A DNA stretch of 64,000 nucleotides, taken from contig NZ_CP008743.1 of the NCBI RefSeq assembly GCF_002117145.1, positions 1,426,001-1,490,000 of the forward strand, written 5' to 3'. This document shows positions 17,578-26,582 of the stretch, piece after piece; position 1 is the stretch's first letter; the number at the start of each line of letters is the position of its first letter. The position numbers and the translations under genes were made by a program. This DNA is from Candidatus Nucleicultrix amoebiphila FS5 (GTDB lineage: Bacteria > Pseudomonadota > Alphaproteobacteria > Caedimonadales > Nucleicultricaceae). The notes beneath the pieces were generated by a model that saw only the letters and a program-made list of their open reading frames with translations, did no database searches and was not told where the DNA came from.

Positions 17578-18234
17578 TTAACCCTGTTGAATGCTAAAAG
17601 TAAATTTACCTTGATCGACTGGGGTAATTTTAACAAGAACAATATGGGGCTTATCTTTATAAAAAACTGTCCACTCTTCCAGAACTTCTTTGGTGCTTTC
17701 TGATACTTTTTTAATTTCAAAGGATACAGCTTTCATAAATTCATCAAGATTTTGAGAAGGGATATTGAGATTAAATTCATCCTTGAGATGGTTATGGATT
17801 GCTGGAAAAGCAATGTCGTTAAACATTTCAGGAGAAACCATAGAATGACCAGAAAACATGTGTTTGATATCAATTTTATTGCAATCAGCTGTAATCAGAA
17901 GATTTACTTGGTGATCATTGCCAGCTACGTCAAAGTGTACAACCTCTTGCCAAGTTCCATTTTGTCCGCCACAGGATTTATTGGTGCCCGCTTCAACAAT
18001 GGTTTTTACGCGACGCGATTTTAAAATGACGTCTTGGTTGTTATTGGTGAGAACACCTAAATTAAGTTTTGACAAGCCTTTGAGTAACGTAGGGAGGGAG
18101 AGTTGAGTCTCATTTCTGAGGTCTCTAATGATAGAGAATTCGGTTGTAGATTCTGTTTCACCCGCATACAAAGGGGACAGTGTGCAGAGCGTGCACAGAC
18201 TAAGCATAAGTTTTTTAATGAACTTTTTTGTCAT
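17578..18234 (-). CDS. Hypothetical exported protein
   Basis: I do not recognise this 218-residue protein. It has a signal peptide (KKLMLSLCTLCTLSPLYAG) and a mature part rich in beta-strand-like segments. Two cysteines (in KSCGGQNGTW and ITADCNKID) could pair after export. The start is well supported by GGGAG 5 nt upstream of the ATG. It lies 91 bp downstream of the ferredoxin-NADP reductase gene on the same strand and is followed, after a gap at 17475-17577, by divL. Confidence 0.7.
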   Translation of the reverse strand: MTKKFIKKLMLSLCTLCTLSPLYAGETESTTEFSIIRDLRNETQLSLPTLLKGLSKLNLGVLTNNNQDVILKSRRVKTIVEAGTNKSCGGQNGTWQEVVHFDVAGNDHQVNLLITADCNKIDIKHMFSGHSMVSPEMFNDIAFPAIHNHLKDEFNLNIPSQNLDEFMKAVSFEIKKVSESTKEVLEEWTVFYKDKPHIVLVKITPVDQGKFTFSIQQG

Positions 18235-18325
18235 TGTCGCTCCCTATTTTGATTCTTAATACATAAGAAAAATATCTATAACCGATCAAGCAAAAAATCA
18301 TAAGTATATGAAAAAAAACGTTTTT

Positions 18326-19345
18326 CTATTTATGGCCTGGCACACCATGCGTTGTTGAATATTCAAAGTGTAAGGCTTCCCCAGGAAAAACGATTTCTCT
18401 TGCGGCATGGGCTGCTTGAGCGGCTTCTGCGAACCCTGAAAGAATTAATTTTAATTTTTTGGGGTATATTGCAATATCACCGACGGCATAAATCCCTGGC
18501 GTTGATGTCTCGGTGGTGCTTGGGTTTACAAGAATATGATGACGTTCCAAGTTTAGTCCCCATTCCGCAATAGGTCCCAAATTCATAGCGAGTCCAAAAA
18601 AAGGTAAGAGACAATCTGCTTCAATTTTCTTAATTGCACCATCAAGGGTTTTAACAATCACTGTGTGAAGATTTTTATCGACACCTTCAAGCCCTTCCAA
18701 TTGATAAGGAATGACCATTTCAATTTTTTGCTTGGCAACGAGTTCTTCAAGGCGTGCCACACTTTCTGGCGCAGCTCTAAATTTGGGACGACGATGGATA
18801 ACATAAACACGCTTTGCAATTTCCGAAAGAGATATAGCCCAGTCAACGGCTGAGTCTCCGCCTCCTGCAATTACAATATTTTGATCTCTAAAATCTTCAC
18901 GCTTCTTCACATAGTAAAAAACACTATGCCCCTCATAATGCTCAATATTCTCCAAAGGAGGTCTATTGGGGCCAAATGCTCCTACTCCTGCTGCGATAAT
19001 AATAGCCTTCGCCTTTATTTTCGTTTCTTGAGAGGTGGTAATTAGCCATCGGTTGTCAGGAGATTTTTGTATAGCGCTGACCTGTTGATTAAGATGGTAT
19101 GTGGGATTAAAAGGGGCTGCTTGTTCTTTAAGATTATCAATAAGATCGGCTGCCAATATTTTTGGAAAACCAGGGATATCATAAATAGGTTTTTCAGGAT
19201 AAAGAGCCGTACATTGTCCTCCAACCATCTCTAAGCTATCTATAACATGACACTGCATTTTCAGCATGCCACATTCAAAAATTGTAAAAAGACCTACGGG
19301 ACCTGCCCCGATAATGGCAACATCTGTTTCGAATAAACCAGCCAT
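18326..19345 (-). CDS. Ferredoxin/flavodoxin--NADP reductase (thioredoxin-reductase-like)
   Basis: About 339 residues starting at MAGLFETD, with GAGG 6 nt upstream. FAD-binding motif GAGPVGLF near the N-terminus, NADPH motif GGGDSAVDWA in the second Rossmann domain, and GIYAVGDIA near the C-terminus. There is no CxxC active site, so it is not a thioredoxin reductase but the YumC/type II FNR that transfers electrons between NADPH and ferredoxin or flavodoxin. It is 22 bp downstream of an MFS transporter gene and probably cotranscribed. Confidence 0.9.
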   Translation of the reverse strand: MAGLFETDVAIIGAGPVGLFTIFECGMLKMQCHVIDSLEMVGGQCTALYPEKPIYDIPGFPKILAADLIDNLKEQAAPFNPTYHLNQQVSAIQKSPDNRWLITTSQETKIKAKAIIIAAGVGAFGPNRPPLENIEHYEGHSVFYYVKKREDFRDQNIVIAGGGDSAVDWAISLSEIAKRVYVIHRRPKFRAAPESVARLEELVAKQKIEMVIPYQLEGLEGVDKNLHTVIVKTLDGAIKKIEADCLLPFFGLAMNLGPIAEWGLNLERHHILVNPSTTETSTPGIYAVGDIAIYPKKLKLILSGFAEAAQAAHAAREIVFPGEALHFEYSTTHGVPGHK

Positions 19346-19367
19346 ACTTAACCTCATTTTTAAATAT

Positions 19368-20576
19368 CTAAGCTTCGATATTTTTCTTTTTATAGGATTT
19401 TATCAATGGAAGCGAGAAAATCGCGACACCAGCAATAAGCGCGCTTGTGATAAAGGAGGCTGAAGGACTCATATGATGGGAAATCCACCCCATAATATTA
19501 TTACTTAAGAAGAGAGTAATCCCGATCAAAAGGTAAAAGACTCCAAAAGCTGTTCCACGGGTTTCAGGAACGGTTGTATCCGCGACCTTTGCCATCAGAA
19601 GGCTTTGGTTGATACCTATGTGTAATCCCCAGAAAGCCGCCCCTAAAAGAGCCATCCAAATATTATAAGCTAAAGCCAAAATAACGCCCGAAATCACAAC
19701 CATAAAAAAACCAATGGCTAGCAAATAACGACGATCCATTCTGTCTGACAAACGGCCAATAGGATAAGCGATCATGGCTGAAAAGTTCTGGACAACCATA
19801 ACGAGAGGAATGAGGTGTTGGCTAATACCTACTTTCTCAGCATGAATCAGCAAAAAAGCACCGCTATAGTTAGAGAGAGTAAAAAAACAAGCAACAGCCA
19901 CTACACGCCAGTAGTTATTGCTTAAGCTTACGATACTTGACCAGCTAAAAATTTTTGTAGGGTGTAAAGGCCCCATCATCTTTTCGCGCGGTACATCACG
20001 AACATGGCAAAGCATGACATACAGAGCAAACAGAGGAGGGATCGTTGCAGCAATAAACAGATAGGAATAGTTTTCACCAGATTCTAAAAAGAAAGCAATC
20101 ATAACGAGGGCGCCTAAAACTGAACCAGCAACACTCAGAGTTTGACGAAGGCCATAAGATGCCCCTTTAAGATGTTTTGGAGCCAAGTCGCCCACGAGAG
20201 CTTCGCGAGGCGTTGCTTGAATGCCATTGCTGAGTCGATCAATGGATCTCGCAAGGAAAAAGAGACCGATACCGGGAGCAAGAACAAAAAGAATACGAGA
20301 AATAAAATTGAGTCCATACGCGACCACAAGAGCTGGTTTTCTTTTGCTCATATAATCGCTGGTCATGCCCGAAATAATACGCGTTGCCCAAGCTGTAAAT
20401 TCGACTAAGCCTTCTATAAAGCCAAGCCCAATAGTTGTAACCCCAAATACTTTCGTTAAATAATAAGGCGATGCCATAAAGACAATGACTGAAGAGACAT
20501 TAATCAAAAGGGAAACAATGCCTATTGCCCAAATGCTTTGTGGCAATTGTAAGAAATTTCGTAAAATATGCTTCAT
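19368..20576 (-). CDS. MFS transporter
   Basis: 402 residues with about 12 hydrophobic segments. The loop between segments 2 and 3 reads SGMTSDYMSKRKP, a variant of the MFS motif G-x-x-x-D-R-x-G-R-R/K, and the corresponding loop in the second half is IGRLSDRMDRRYLLA. The substrate cannot be told from sequence. It is first in the minus-strand run with the FNR gene. The ribosome binding site is weak. Confidence 0.85.
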   Translation of the reverse strand: MKHILRNFLQLPQSIWAIGIVSLLINVSSVIVFMASPYYLTKVFGVTTIGLGFIEGLVEFTAWATRIISGMTSDYMSKRKPALVVAYGLNFISRILFVLAPGIGLFFLARSIDRLSNGIQATPREALVGDLAPKHLKGASYGLRQTLSVAGSVLGALVMIAFFLESGENYSYLFIAATIPPLFALYVMLCHVRDVPREKMMGPLHPTKIFSWSSIVSLSNNYWRVVAVACFFTLSNYSGAFLLIHAEKVGISQHLIPLVMVVQNFSAMIAYPIGRLSDRMDRRYLLAIGFFMVVISGVILALAYNIWMALLGAAFWGLHIGINQSLLMAKVADTTVPETRGTAFGVFYLLIGITLFLSNNIMGWISHHMSPSASFITSALIAGVAIFSLPLIKSYKKKNIEA

Positions 20577-20901
20577 AACCTAGTTACTAAAAAAATATAA
20601 AGACCTCTCCAAAGGCGGAGTATTATTAGGTTTTTTTATTGAAGGCCTTGAGAAAATTTAAAAGAGTATCTTGATAAACCTTTTTCTGGAAAAGGGCAAG
20701 CTAAAAAATTGAATTTAATAGGTCTTATAGGCTTATCCGAAAAGTGACTGTGAATTAAGCTTAGGAGATGGTATTTCCTGAGTTCATAAGTTCTTTATAA
20801 CGCAAAATCCTGGATAGCCGGAACCCACCATTAAGTATTTTCTTTTTTTTCGAGAAAGGTTACTTATAGTAAGGCCCTTAAAGTTTTATCAGGAGAATTG
20901 C
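20577..20901. other. Divergent intergenic region between the MFS and SDR genes
   Basis: 325 bp between two divergently transcribed genes, so both promoters must lie here. A short stem (CTCC-AAAGGC-GGAG near 20605) is followed at a distance by a T-run. AT-rich stretches near 20865 (TATAGT) could be the -10 of the SDR gene. I see no gene, tRNA or repeat. Confidence 0.4.
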
Positions 20902-21744
20902 ATGTTGAATCAACAGGTTGTGCGCATAGGTGTCTTATTAGTGAGCATTTTCTTAGCGCTTATACATGATGTAAAAGCAGATACAGCTTCGTTAAAAAAC
21001 AAGGTTATTTTAATCACCGGAGGGTCCAAAGGTATAGGAGCAGAAATCGTCAAACAAGCTTTAGAACAGGATGCTTACGTTATACTACAGTACAATAGCA
21101 ACAGTCCTTCTCAGATTGGAGAATTTTCTCCTGATCGCGTTTTAACAATTCAATCTGACTTTATGAAAATCGAAGCGCCATCTAAGCTATGGCATACAGC
21201 TCTTCAATGGAAAGGCCATATTGATGTATTAATCAATAATGCTGGTATTCTAGAATATACCAACCCTGCGGATAATTTAGAGGATTGGCAAAACACGTGG
21301 CATCGAACGCTACAGGTTAATCTCGTTGCTGTAGCAGATCTTTGTAAGGAAGCCATTAATTATTTTAAACACAATAAAAAATCTGGCGTTATAGTTAATG
21401 TATCAAGTCGCGCAGCCTTTAGGGGATATGGACCTGATGGGATGGCCTATGCTGCATCCAAAGCTGGCGTAGTAGCTTTGACGCGCTCCATTGCCAGAGC
21501 TTATGCGCGTGATCACATTTTTTCGTATACTGTCGCCCCGGGTATTACGGAAACAGATATGGTGACAACCTTCAAGAATAAGTACGGAGATAAGGTGCTT
21601 GAAAAAGCGCGTGAAGACATGCCAACAAATGATTTTGCGACTCCGCAAGAGGTGGCGCGTGCCATCCTATTTCTCAGCACTGGAGATATGAAACACTCGA
21701 CAGGAATGACTTTTGATATCGTTGGAGCTGCAGATTTCCATTAA
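20902..21744 (+). CDS. Exported short-chain dehydrogenase/reductase (SDR)
   Basis: A classical SDR of 280 residues. The cofactor motif is TGGSKGIG (about 39-46), NNAG is at 112-115, and the catalytic Ser168/169, Tyr183 and Lys187 are in VNVSSR and YAASK. Ahead of it is a hydrophobic leader, VVRIGVLLVSIFLALIHDVKA, that looks like a signal peptide; SDRs are normally cytosolic. AGGAG precedes the ATG. The gene ends in a structured terminator. The substrate is unknown; the nearest recognisable type is the FabG-like group. Confidence 0.87.
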   Translation: MLNQQVVRIGVLLVSIFLALIHDVKADTASLKNKVILITGGSKGIGAEIVKQALEQDAYVILQYNSNSPSQIGEFSPDRVLTIQSDFMKIEAPSKLWHTALQWKGHIDVLINNAGILEYTNPADNLEDWQNTWHRTLQVNLVAVADLCKEAINYFKHNKKSGVIVNVSSRAAFRGYGPDGMAYAASKAGVVALTRSIARAYARDHIFSYTVAPGITETDMVTTFKNKYGDKVLEKAREDMPTNDFATPQEVARAILFLSTGDMKHSTGMTFDIVGAADFH

Positions 21745-21765
21745 GCTAACTTTTAAGGTGTAGAG

Positions 21766-21828
21766 AAATAACCTCCATCTCCTTCGAAGGAGCGTGACAC
21801 AAAACTTGTTGTGTCACAGTTATTTTTC
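21766..21828. terminator. Branched hairpin between convergent genes
   Basis: AAATAAC (21766-21772) and GTTATTT (21819-21825) enclose two further perfect stems: CTCCTTCGAAGGAG (21779-21792) and GTGACACAA-AACTTG-TTGTGTCAC (21794-21817). A T-run follows on the plus strand. It would fold as a three-way junction and probably ends transcription of the SDR gene, and perhaps of the opposing gene. Confidence 0.65.
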
Positions 21829-21850
21829 GGATTCGGATAAGTATTACGTC

Positions 21851-22252
21851 TTATCGTTTTAAATTATTGGTATAATACTCGGGTGCATGATGTTTGATAG
21901 CGAGCTCACAAATTTCGAGATGATATTTTGTTTCATTGCGTAATTGATCGTACAAAAGATCCCAAAGAGGATCTTTGGGATCTAAGTCTTTAAAATACTT
22001 TGTTGCTTCACAATCTCTAATTGCATACTGGCAAAAAGAGCTTACAAAGGAATTGAAATTTGCCATTAATGGCTGAAGACCCGTGCAAGTGAGCTTACCA
22101 TTATAGGTTTCAGGCGTATGATCAGAAGCGTTCACATCCGTTCCAGGCGTATAAGTAGGGGTGGCAGGACTTAATATCTGTTGTGCAACAAGTGATTTTG
22201 TAACAAGAACGGAAAACATTAAACCAGCAAATATCTTAAGTGATACTTTCAT
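21851..22252 (-). CDS. Hypothetical small exported protein
   Basis: 133 residues starting at MKVSLKIFAG, chosen because a perfect GGAGG lies 4 nt upstream and the signal peptide then begins at residue 1 (cleavage near SLVAQQ). The mature part is short, with four cysteines (in LTCTG, SFCQYAIRDCE and LEICE), suggesting disulfides. No family recognised. It sits 105 bp downstream of the phosphatase/ligand-binding fusion gene on the same strand and may belong to that unit. Confidence 0.65.
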   Translation of the reverse strand: MKVSLKIFAGLMFSVLVTKSLVAQQILSPATPTYTPGTDVNASDHTPETYNGKLTCTGLQPLMANFNSFVSSFCQYAIRDCEATKYFKDLDPKDPLWDLLYDQLRNETKYHLEICELAIKHHAPEYYTNNLKR

Positions 22253-22357
22253 TACGCCTCCTGGGAATTTTTTAGCTATTGTCGTTGGCAAGGAAGGTTT
22301 TGTCAATTCCTTACTAAACGAACATTGATAAAACGAATCGCCACTCCATAAAGGCAT

Positions 22358-24565
22358 CTAACGAATCGATGGCTCAATTAAAATCCAATCCTTTTTGCCG
22401 ACATCTAACCATACATTCTTAGAAAGCTCCCGTGTTTCAGGATTAAAATCCAAAGACAGCCCTTTAAAAGGTGTGTTCTTCATGGCTTCGAAAGAGGCAA
22501 TAATTTTATCTAAATTAAGAGGGGAGGGGAGATTTTTTAACACTTCAATTAAAAGGCTAGTATTAATGTATCCTTCCAAAGAATCTGTATCATAAAGAGT
22601 CCCTGGATAAACGCGCTGCATTTCGTCGTGATATTCCTTAATAATCTCAATGTTTTCATTATCCGGATTGGGGAGTGTTCTTGAGATAATAAAACTCAGT
22701 CCTTTTCCGGGTTGATCTTTTTTATCAAGTCCTGAGACAAAATCTTTAAATCGGTCTGATAATATCGACGTGCCCATTAAAATTGTGTTGCTTAAAAATG
22801 AGATTCCTAGCTTATTTACTAATTCTTTTGAGGGAGCTAATCTTGAAAAAAGAAAAATTACATCAGGATTGCAACTTTGAATAATCTCAACAGCTTTCTC
22901 AACATTGACACTATTGCGAGGGTAAGAAACTTGGCAGATACGGCTTTCAGGAACATTATACTGTTCTTTAAGCATTTTTTTGGCTGTGGTCAAGGCTTCG
23001 CGTCCAAAGTCATCATCTTGATAAAAGACTGCGAACTGTCGTTTCAATAAAGTTTCGACAGCATATTTGACAAGAGCTTCTACTTCTTTACTGACTGAAG
23101 GCTTAAAATGGATAATATATGATAACTCATTTTTTCTTAAAATTGAAGCTCCGGAACTCGGAAACAAAACAAGTATTTTCTTGTTTTGGATTAAAGGAAA
23201 AAGGGTTTCTATAACAGTTGTTCCACTGAAGCTAAACACTATGTCCGTATTATAGGTTTTTAGGAAGTTCGTTACGTTCTTCAAAGTTAAAGAGGGAGAA
23301 TACTCATCATCTTCAAAATATACTTTCAGTAATTCTTTATGAATACCACCTTCTCGATTCAATTTACGAACTCTTAAATCTATGCCTGCTCTCGCTCTTT
23401 CTCCTACTATTCTTGCGGCTCCTGATAGATCGAGTGAGCAGCCAAGTGATGGACCGTACTTTACGAATTTATGCATAGTGCGATTCATGGGTTCCCCTGA
23501 GATCAGATGAAAGGTATTTTGAGAAAATTCAAGAGAAGGATCAGAGACCTTATGCGAGTAAAGAGTTATATTTGAATCATAAAGGGTTTGTCCTACGTCT
23601 ATAATAGAAAAACTATCATTGTAAAAATTATAGAGTCTTTGAAAGGAAAGTGTGGGACTTGAAAAGAGAGTCCAGTTTTGAATCCCCTTCGTTGGAGGGA
23701 GTTGACTAAGTCCAGGTGTTGCTTGGTACATTCTGGATCGACTTTGGTTAGCAATCAAAACTTCAATAGGTTTTCTGATCTCTGAAAGAGACTCAGCTTT
23801 TGTTTCATAGAGACTATTGAAAACCAAATGACCTGTTTGAGGAGAAGGACCTTCAAAAAAAATTTTTGTTGGCAGAGAATCGAAATATTTCTTTAAATTG
23901 ACAAAATAAGCATCCTTTTCAGGAAGGTCTCTTAAACGGATTTTGATTTCTCTTTGAAAATCATAAAATCGCCAGGCTTGATGATGTTCATGGCTGCCTC
24001 GTAAGTAAATCACCTGCTGAGGGTTCTTATTGATAAGACTTAATACCAGCGTTAATGTTTCTAAATTAAAAGGTGAGCGATCAATAATATTTCCCATAAA
24101 AATAAACTTTATATTGGGTTTTAATATTTTGAGTGACTCATCGATATACCCTTCTTTTTTTAATTGGTTCAAAGACCGCACGAGCGCGTGGAAAGCACCG
24201 TGGATGTCTCCCCAAACAACCAATTGATCACCAGGGGTCAGTTGAATAAAAATGCTGTCTTTATTGGTATACGCGCTTTTATTGAAGGCCTCCTTAAGAC
24301 TGTTTGTAAGTTTTTTCTTTGTCCATAAGGGCTCTTTTCCAACAAACACTGAAAAATTAAAAACTTCTTTGAAAAAACCTGGTGTAATCGTTTGATGATA
24401 AGTCGTGTAATCTGGGTTCAGAAGGTTATCGTTATCTGGTACGGGAAATTCTGGAAGTTCTTTGGCAGCGTCTTGAAAAGATTTTAAGGTGATAGGAGAA
24501 GCATTCCCAGAAGATAGAGAGAAGAGAAAACCAACAATAGCACCGATTAAAAACTTTCCTGCCAT
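22358..24565 (-). CDS. Exported fusion: degenerate PPP-type phosphatase fold plus LivK-type ligand-binding domain
   Basis: A 735-residue exported protein (signal peptide about 1-22). Residues about 105-345 look like a PPP-family metallophosphatase: GDIHG (119-123), GNIIDRS where GDxVDRG is usual (158-164), and RGSHEHH where RGNHE is usual (189-195). Two metal ligands are thus changed (Asp to Asn159, Asn to Ser191), so catalysis may be impaired. Residues about 368-715 are a type 1 periplasmic binding domain of the branched-chain-amino-acid (LivK) kind: LDLSGAARIVGERARAGIDL, LNREGGI, FEDDEYSP. I know of no such fusion. It starts 2 nt after the stop of the channel-like gene, so the two proteins probably work together. 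Confidence 0.75.
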   Translation of the reverse strand: MAGKFLIGAIVGFLFSLSSGNASPITLKSFQDAAKELPEFPVPDNDNLLNPDYTTYHQTITPGFFKEVFNFSVFVGKEPLWTKKKLTNSLKEAFNKSAYTNKDSIFIQLTPGDQLVVWGDIHGAFHALVRSLNQLKKEGYIDESLKILKPNIKFIFMGNIIDRSPFNLETLTLVLSLINKNPQQVIYLRGSHEHHQAWRFYDFQREIKIRLRDLPEKDAYFVNLKKYFDSLPTKIFFEGPSPQTGHLVFNSLYETKAESLSEIRKPIEVLIANQSRSRMYQATPGLSQLPPTKGIQNWTLFSSPTLSFQRLYNFYNDSFSIIDVGQTLYDSNITLYSHKVSDPSLEFSQNTFHLISGEPMNRTMHKFVKYGPSLGCSLDLSGAARIVGERARAGIDLRVRKLNREGGIHKELLKVYFEDDEYSPSLTLKNVTNFLKTYNTDIVFSFSGTTVIETLFPLIQNKKILVLFPSSGASILRKNELSYIIHFKPSVSKEVEALVKYAVETLLKRQFAVFYQDDDFGREALTTAKKMLKEQYNVPESRICQVSYPRNSVNVEKAVEIIQSCNPDVIFLFSRLAPSKELVNKLGISFLSNTILMGTSILSDRFKDFVSGLDKKDQPGKGLSFIISRTLPNPDNENIEIIKEYHDEMQRVYPGTLYDTDSLEGYINTSLLIEVLKNLPSPLNLDKIIASFEAMKNTPFKGLSLDFNPETRELSKNVWLDVGKKDWILIEPSIR

Positions 24566-24567
24566 CT

Positions 24568-25623
24568 TTAGCTCGACGTTAATCCATAAAAAATTGCAAC
24601 GGTAAAAATTTGAATAGCGTAAAAAATTGCATTTTTGAAATTCTTTTGCATAGGCTTTTCTAGTTCATAAATATTGATAATCAGAATGATAAAAGTAGAC
24701 AGCAAGAAAAGAACATACAAATAATCAACAGGCGTATAATATCCTACACTTGGCGATAATTGTTCGATGACAAAGCGATGGACTAATAAACCCGTCAAGC
24801 TTCCAATGACAATCGTCAGTCGTGTGCCTGCTTTTCCTTCAATAAGAAGACTCAATAACCCACAAAAGAAAAGAAAAATGCTGGGACCCAAAATAACAAA
24901 AACATTACGAAACCCAGGCTTTATAAAAGTTACGGCAAAAACAACAGCTGGATAAGATAAAAATTTTCTCTGGTCCTGAATATCCAGGGAATTTTTAATG
25001 TAACCAGACCTAGCGTCAAAATCAACAGGAGTCCAGCCATGGGGCTTTATTTCATTGGTAATGCGCAGACCCGATTGACTAGCTTCAAAGAGTATCTCTT
25101 TGGGGCTTACTTTATCAATCGTCATTGTTAAATAGATTCTATGATCGTTAAAAGGAAAAAGATGATGCATTAAGTCTGAATTAAATTTAACTGAAATTGG
25201 ATAAATCGCGAAAAGCCTTTTACCAATGAGTTTAACTAATGGAGGTGATTTGGTAAAATGAGAAGCTTTCTCAAACTGAAAATTTTCGATTGTTTGCAGA
25301 GAAAGTAAATGAGGGTTGAAATCAAACCATATTTCGCCCTCAAGAGAAAAAATACCTGCCTGAACATCAAATTCAGGAAAGTTTTTTATGAAAAGTCCCA
25401 CATTAACAATTTCTGCTCCGAACCCGAATTGTTGCTCTTTATGTGCGAGATTTGGAAAAATTGGAGGCAGGGGTTCAGAAACATTGTATTGATGAAGCAT
25501 CATCAAGGCTTTTAAGAAAAATAACCCCATAATCATGATCAAATAAACAAGCTGGAATCCTTTCTTATGATAAAGGGGGAGGACTGGTGTATTTCTTGGG
25601 TTTATTCTTTTTTTCAAAGTCAT
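24568..25623 (-). CDS. Pentameric ligand-gated ion channel (Cys-loop receptor family) homologue
   Basis: 351 residues from the ATG at 25623 (GAAGAAG upstream; the frame extends further to 25671). Layout: N-terminal membrane helix about 25-44, beta-rich extracellular domain about 65-225, then four membrane helices at about 238-260, 268-288, 298-320 and 328-348. Family marks are VNVGLFIKNFPEFDVQAGIF at the first strands, FPFND (156-160) at the Cys-loop position FPFDxQ, LGPSIF with the M1 proline, GTRLTIVIGSLTGLL as M2, and VIEQLSP after M2, which closely parallels GLIC (VETNLP). No Cys pair at the loop, as in other bacterial members. It should form a ligand-gated channel in the inner membrane; ion selectivity is not clear. 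Confidence 0.75.
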   Translation of the reverse strand: MTLKKRINPRNTPVLPLYHKKGFQLVYLIMIMGLFFLKALMMLHQYNVSEPLPPIFPNLAHKEQQFGFGAEIVNVGLFIKNFPEFDVQAGIFSLEGEIWFDFNPHLLSLQTIENFQFEKASHFTKSPPLVKLIGKRLFAIYPISVKFNSDLMHHLFPFNDHRIYLTMTIDKVSPKEILFEASQSGLRITNEIKPHGWTPVDFDARSGYIKNSLDIQDQRKFLSYPAVVFAVTFIKPGFRNVFVILGPSIFLFFCGLLSLLIEGKAGTRLTIVIGSLTGLLVHRFVIEQLSPSVGYYTPVDYLYVLFLLSTFIILIINIYELEKPMQKNFKNAIFYAIQIFTVAIFYGLTSS

Positions 25624-25756
25624 GTCTTCTTCATTATTTATTAATTTAATGATACATTGAACATGCATCAAAAATCAAAAAAAATCGAAGACCTGCAAGC
25701 AACACAGAAAAGCGCTGCTTGAAATGACATCTAATCCATTAAAATTCAAAGGAAAT

Positions 25757-26014
25757 TTAAGAGGGGTCGTTTACCTTCAAAGAACTGTGCGTACCATCAC
25801 AAAAGGGAGCTTCCTGCGTAGCTTTGCACCCACAAAGGTAAAGAGTCTGGTTGCGTTCAGCCACAAAAGGTCGAGATTTCAAACCTGATCCTTTGTGTTG
25901 ACCATCGCAAAAGGGTTGATTTTGGCTAAGACCGCACGTGCACCAAAAATAGGTTTTACCGGCCTCAACATTCACTTTATACGGACCTTTTTGGGTGATT
26001 TTTGGCAGTTGCAT
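25757..26014 (-). CDS. Tandem CDGSH iron-sulfur domain protein
   Basis: 85 residues with two CDGSH motifs, each C-x-C-x8-C-DG-x-H: Cys25, Cys27, Cys36, His40 and Cys61, Cys63, Cys72, His76. Each binds a labile [2Fe-2S] cluster with three Cys and one His. The tandem single-chain form is related to mitoNEET-type proteins and is common in proteobacteria, usually of unknown redox role. It is divergent from the RNase HI gene, with the two starts about 85 bp apart. Confidence 0.92.
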   Translation of the reverse strand: MQLPKITQKGPYKVNVEAGKTYFWCTCGLSQNQPFCDGQHKGSGLKSRPFVAERNQTLYLCGCKATQEAPFCDGTHSSLKVNDPS

Positions 26015-26099
26015 AAGGACACCTCATTTACCTCTCGTGAAAAATCGTGTATCCCATATGTATCGAAGCAACTCCTATAACACAAGGTCACATTTTATT

Positions 26100-26582
26100 A
26101 TGAGCAATTCCTTAGAGACTATAGAAATTTTTACGGATGGAGCCTGTAGTGGCAATCCTGGGCCTGGTGGTTGGGGTGTGATTATAAGGCGTCCAGATGG
26201 AGAAGAGGAGTATGCTGGGGGTGAAGCTGAGACAACCAATAATAGAATGGAATTGATGGCTGCTATTAAAGCCTTTGAAATCTTAGGAACATCACCGTTT
26301 CATTTAGTTTTTCATACGGATAGTAAATATCTAAAAGATGGGATTACCCAATGGCTTCCCAAGTGGAAAGAAAACGGTTGGAAGACTTACAATAATAAAC
26401 CTGTAAAAAACATTGATTTATGGCAACGGCTTGATGAGCTGTCAGCCCCCCATAAAGTTGAATGGCACTGGGTCAAGGGACACAATGAACATCCAGAAAA
26501 TGAACGGGCTGATGTGTTAGCAAAGAATGCGATCGTCACGGAAGTGATGAAAGCGACCATGGCTAAGCAAAACGCTTCTTAA
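26100..26582 (+). CDS. rnhA: Ribonuclease HI
   Basis: Cleaves the RNA strand of RNA-DNA hybrids. The 160-residue protein has the complete catalytic set: Asp13 in [11 protein letters not shown], Glu51 in NNRMELMAA, Asp74 in HTDSKY and Asp138 in ENERAD. The start at the ATG at 26100 gives the usual length; the frame is open further upstream but overlaps the CDGSH gene region. The stop overlaps that of the convergent gene at 26579. Confidence 0.95.
   Translation: MSNSLETIEIFTDGACSGNPGPGGWGVIIRRPDGEEEYAGGEAETTNNRMELMAAIKAFEILGTSPFHLVFHTDSKYLKDGITQWLPKWKENGWKTYNNKPVKNIDLWQRLDELSAPHKVEWHWVKGHNEHPENERADVLAKNAIVTEVMKATMAKQNAS

Noticed and set aside
24568-25671. Alternative reading of the four-helix protein as an ABC permease or a chemoreceptor
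   Set aside because: There is no EAA loop, HAMP or signalling domain. The extracellular beta domain, FPFND and the M1-M2 pattern fit the ligand-gated channel family better.
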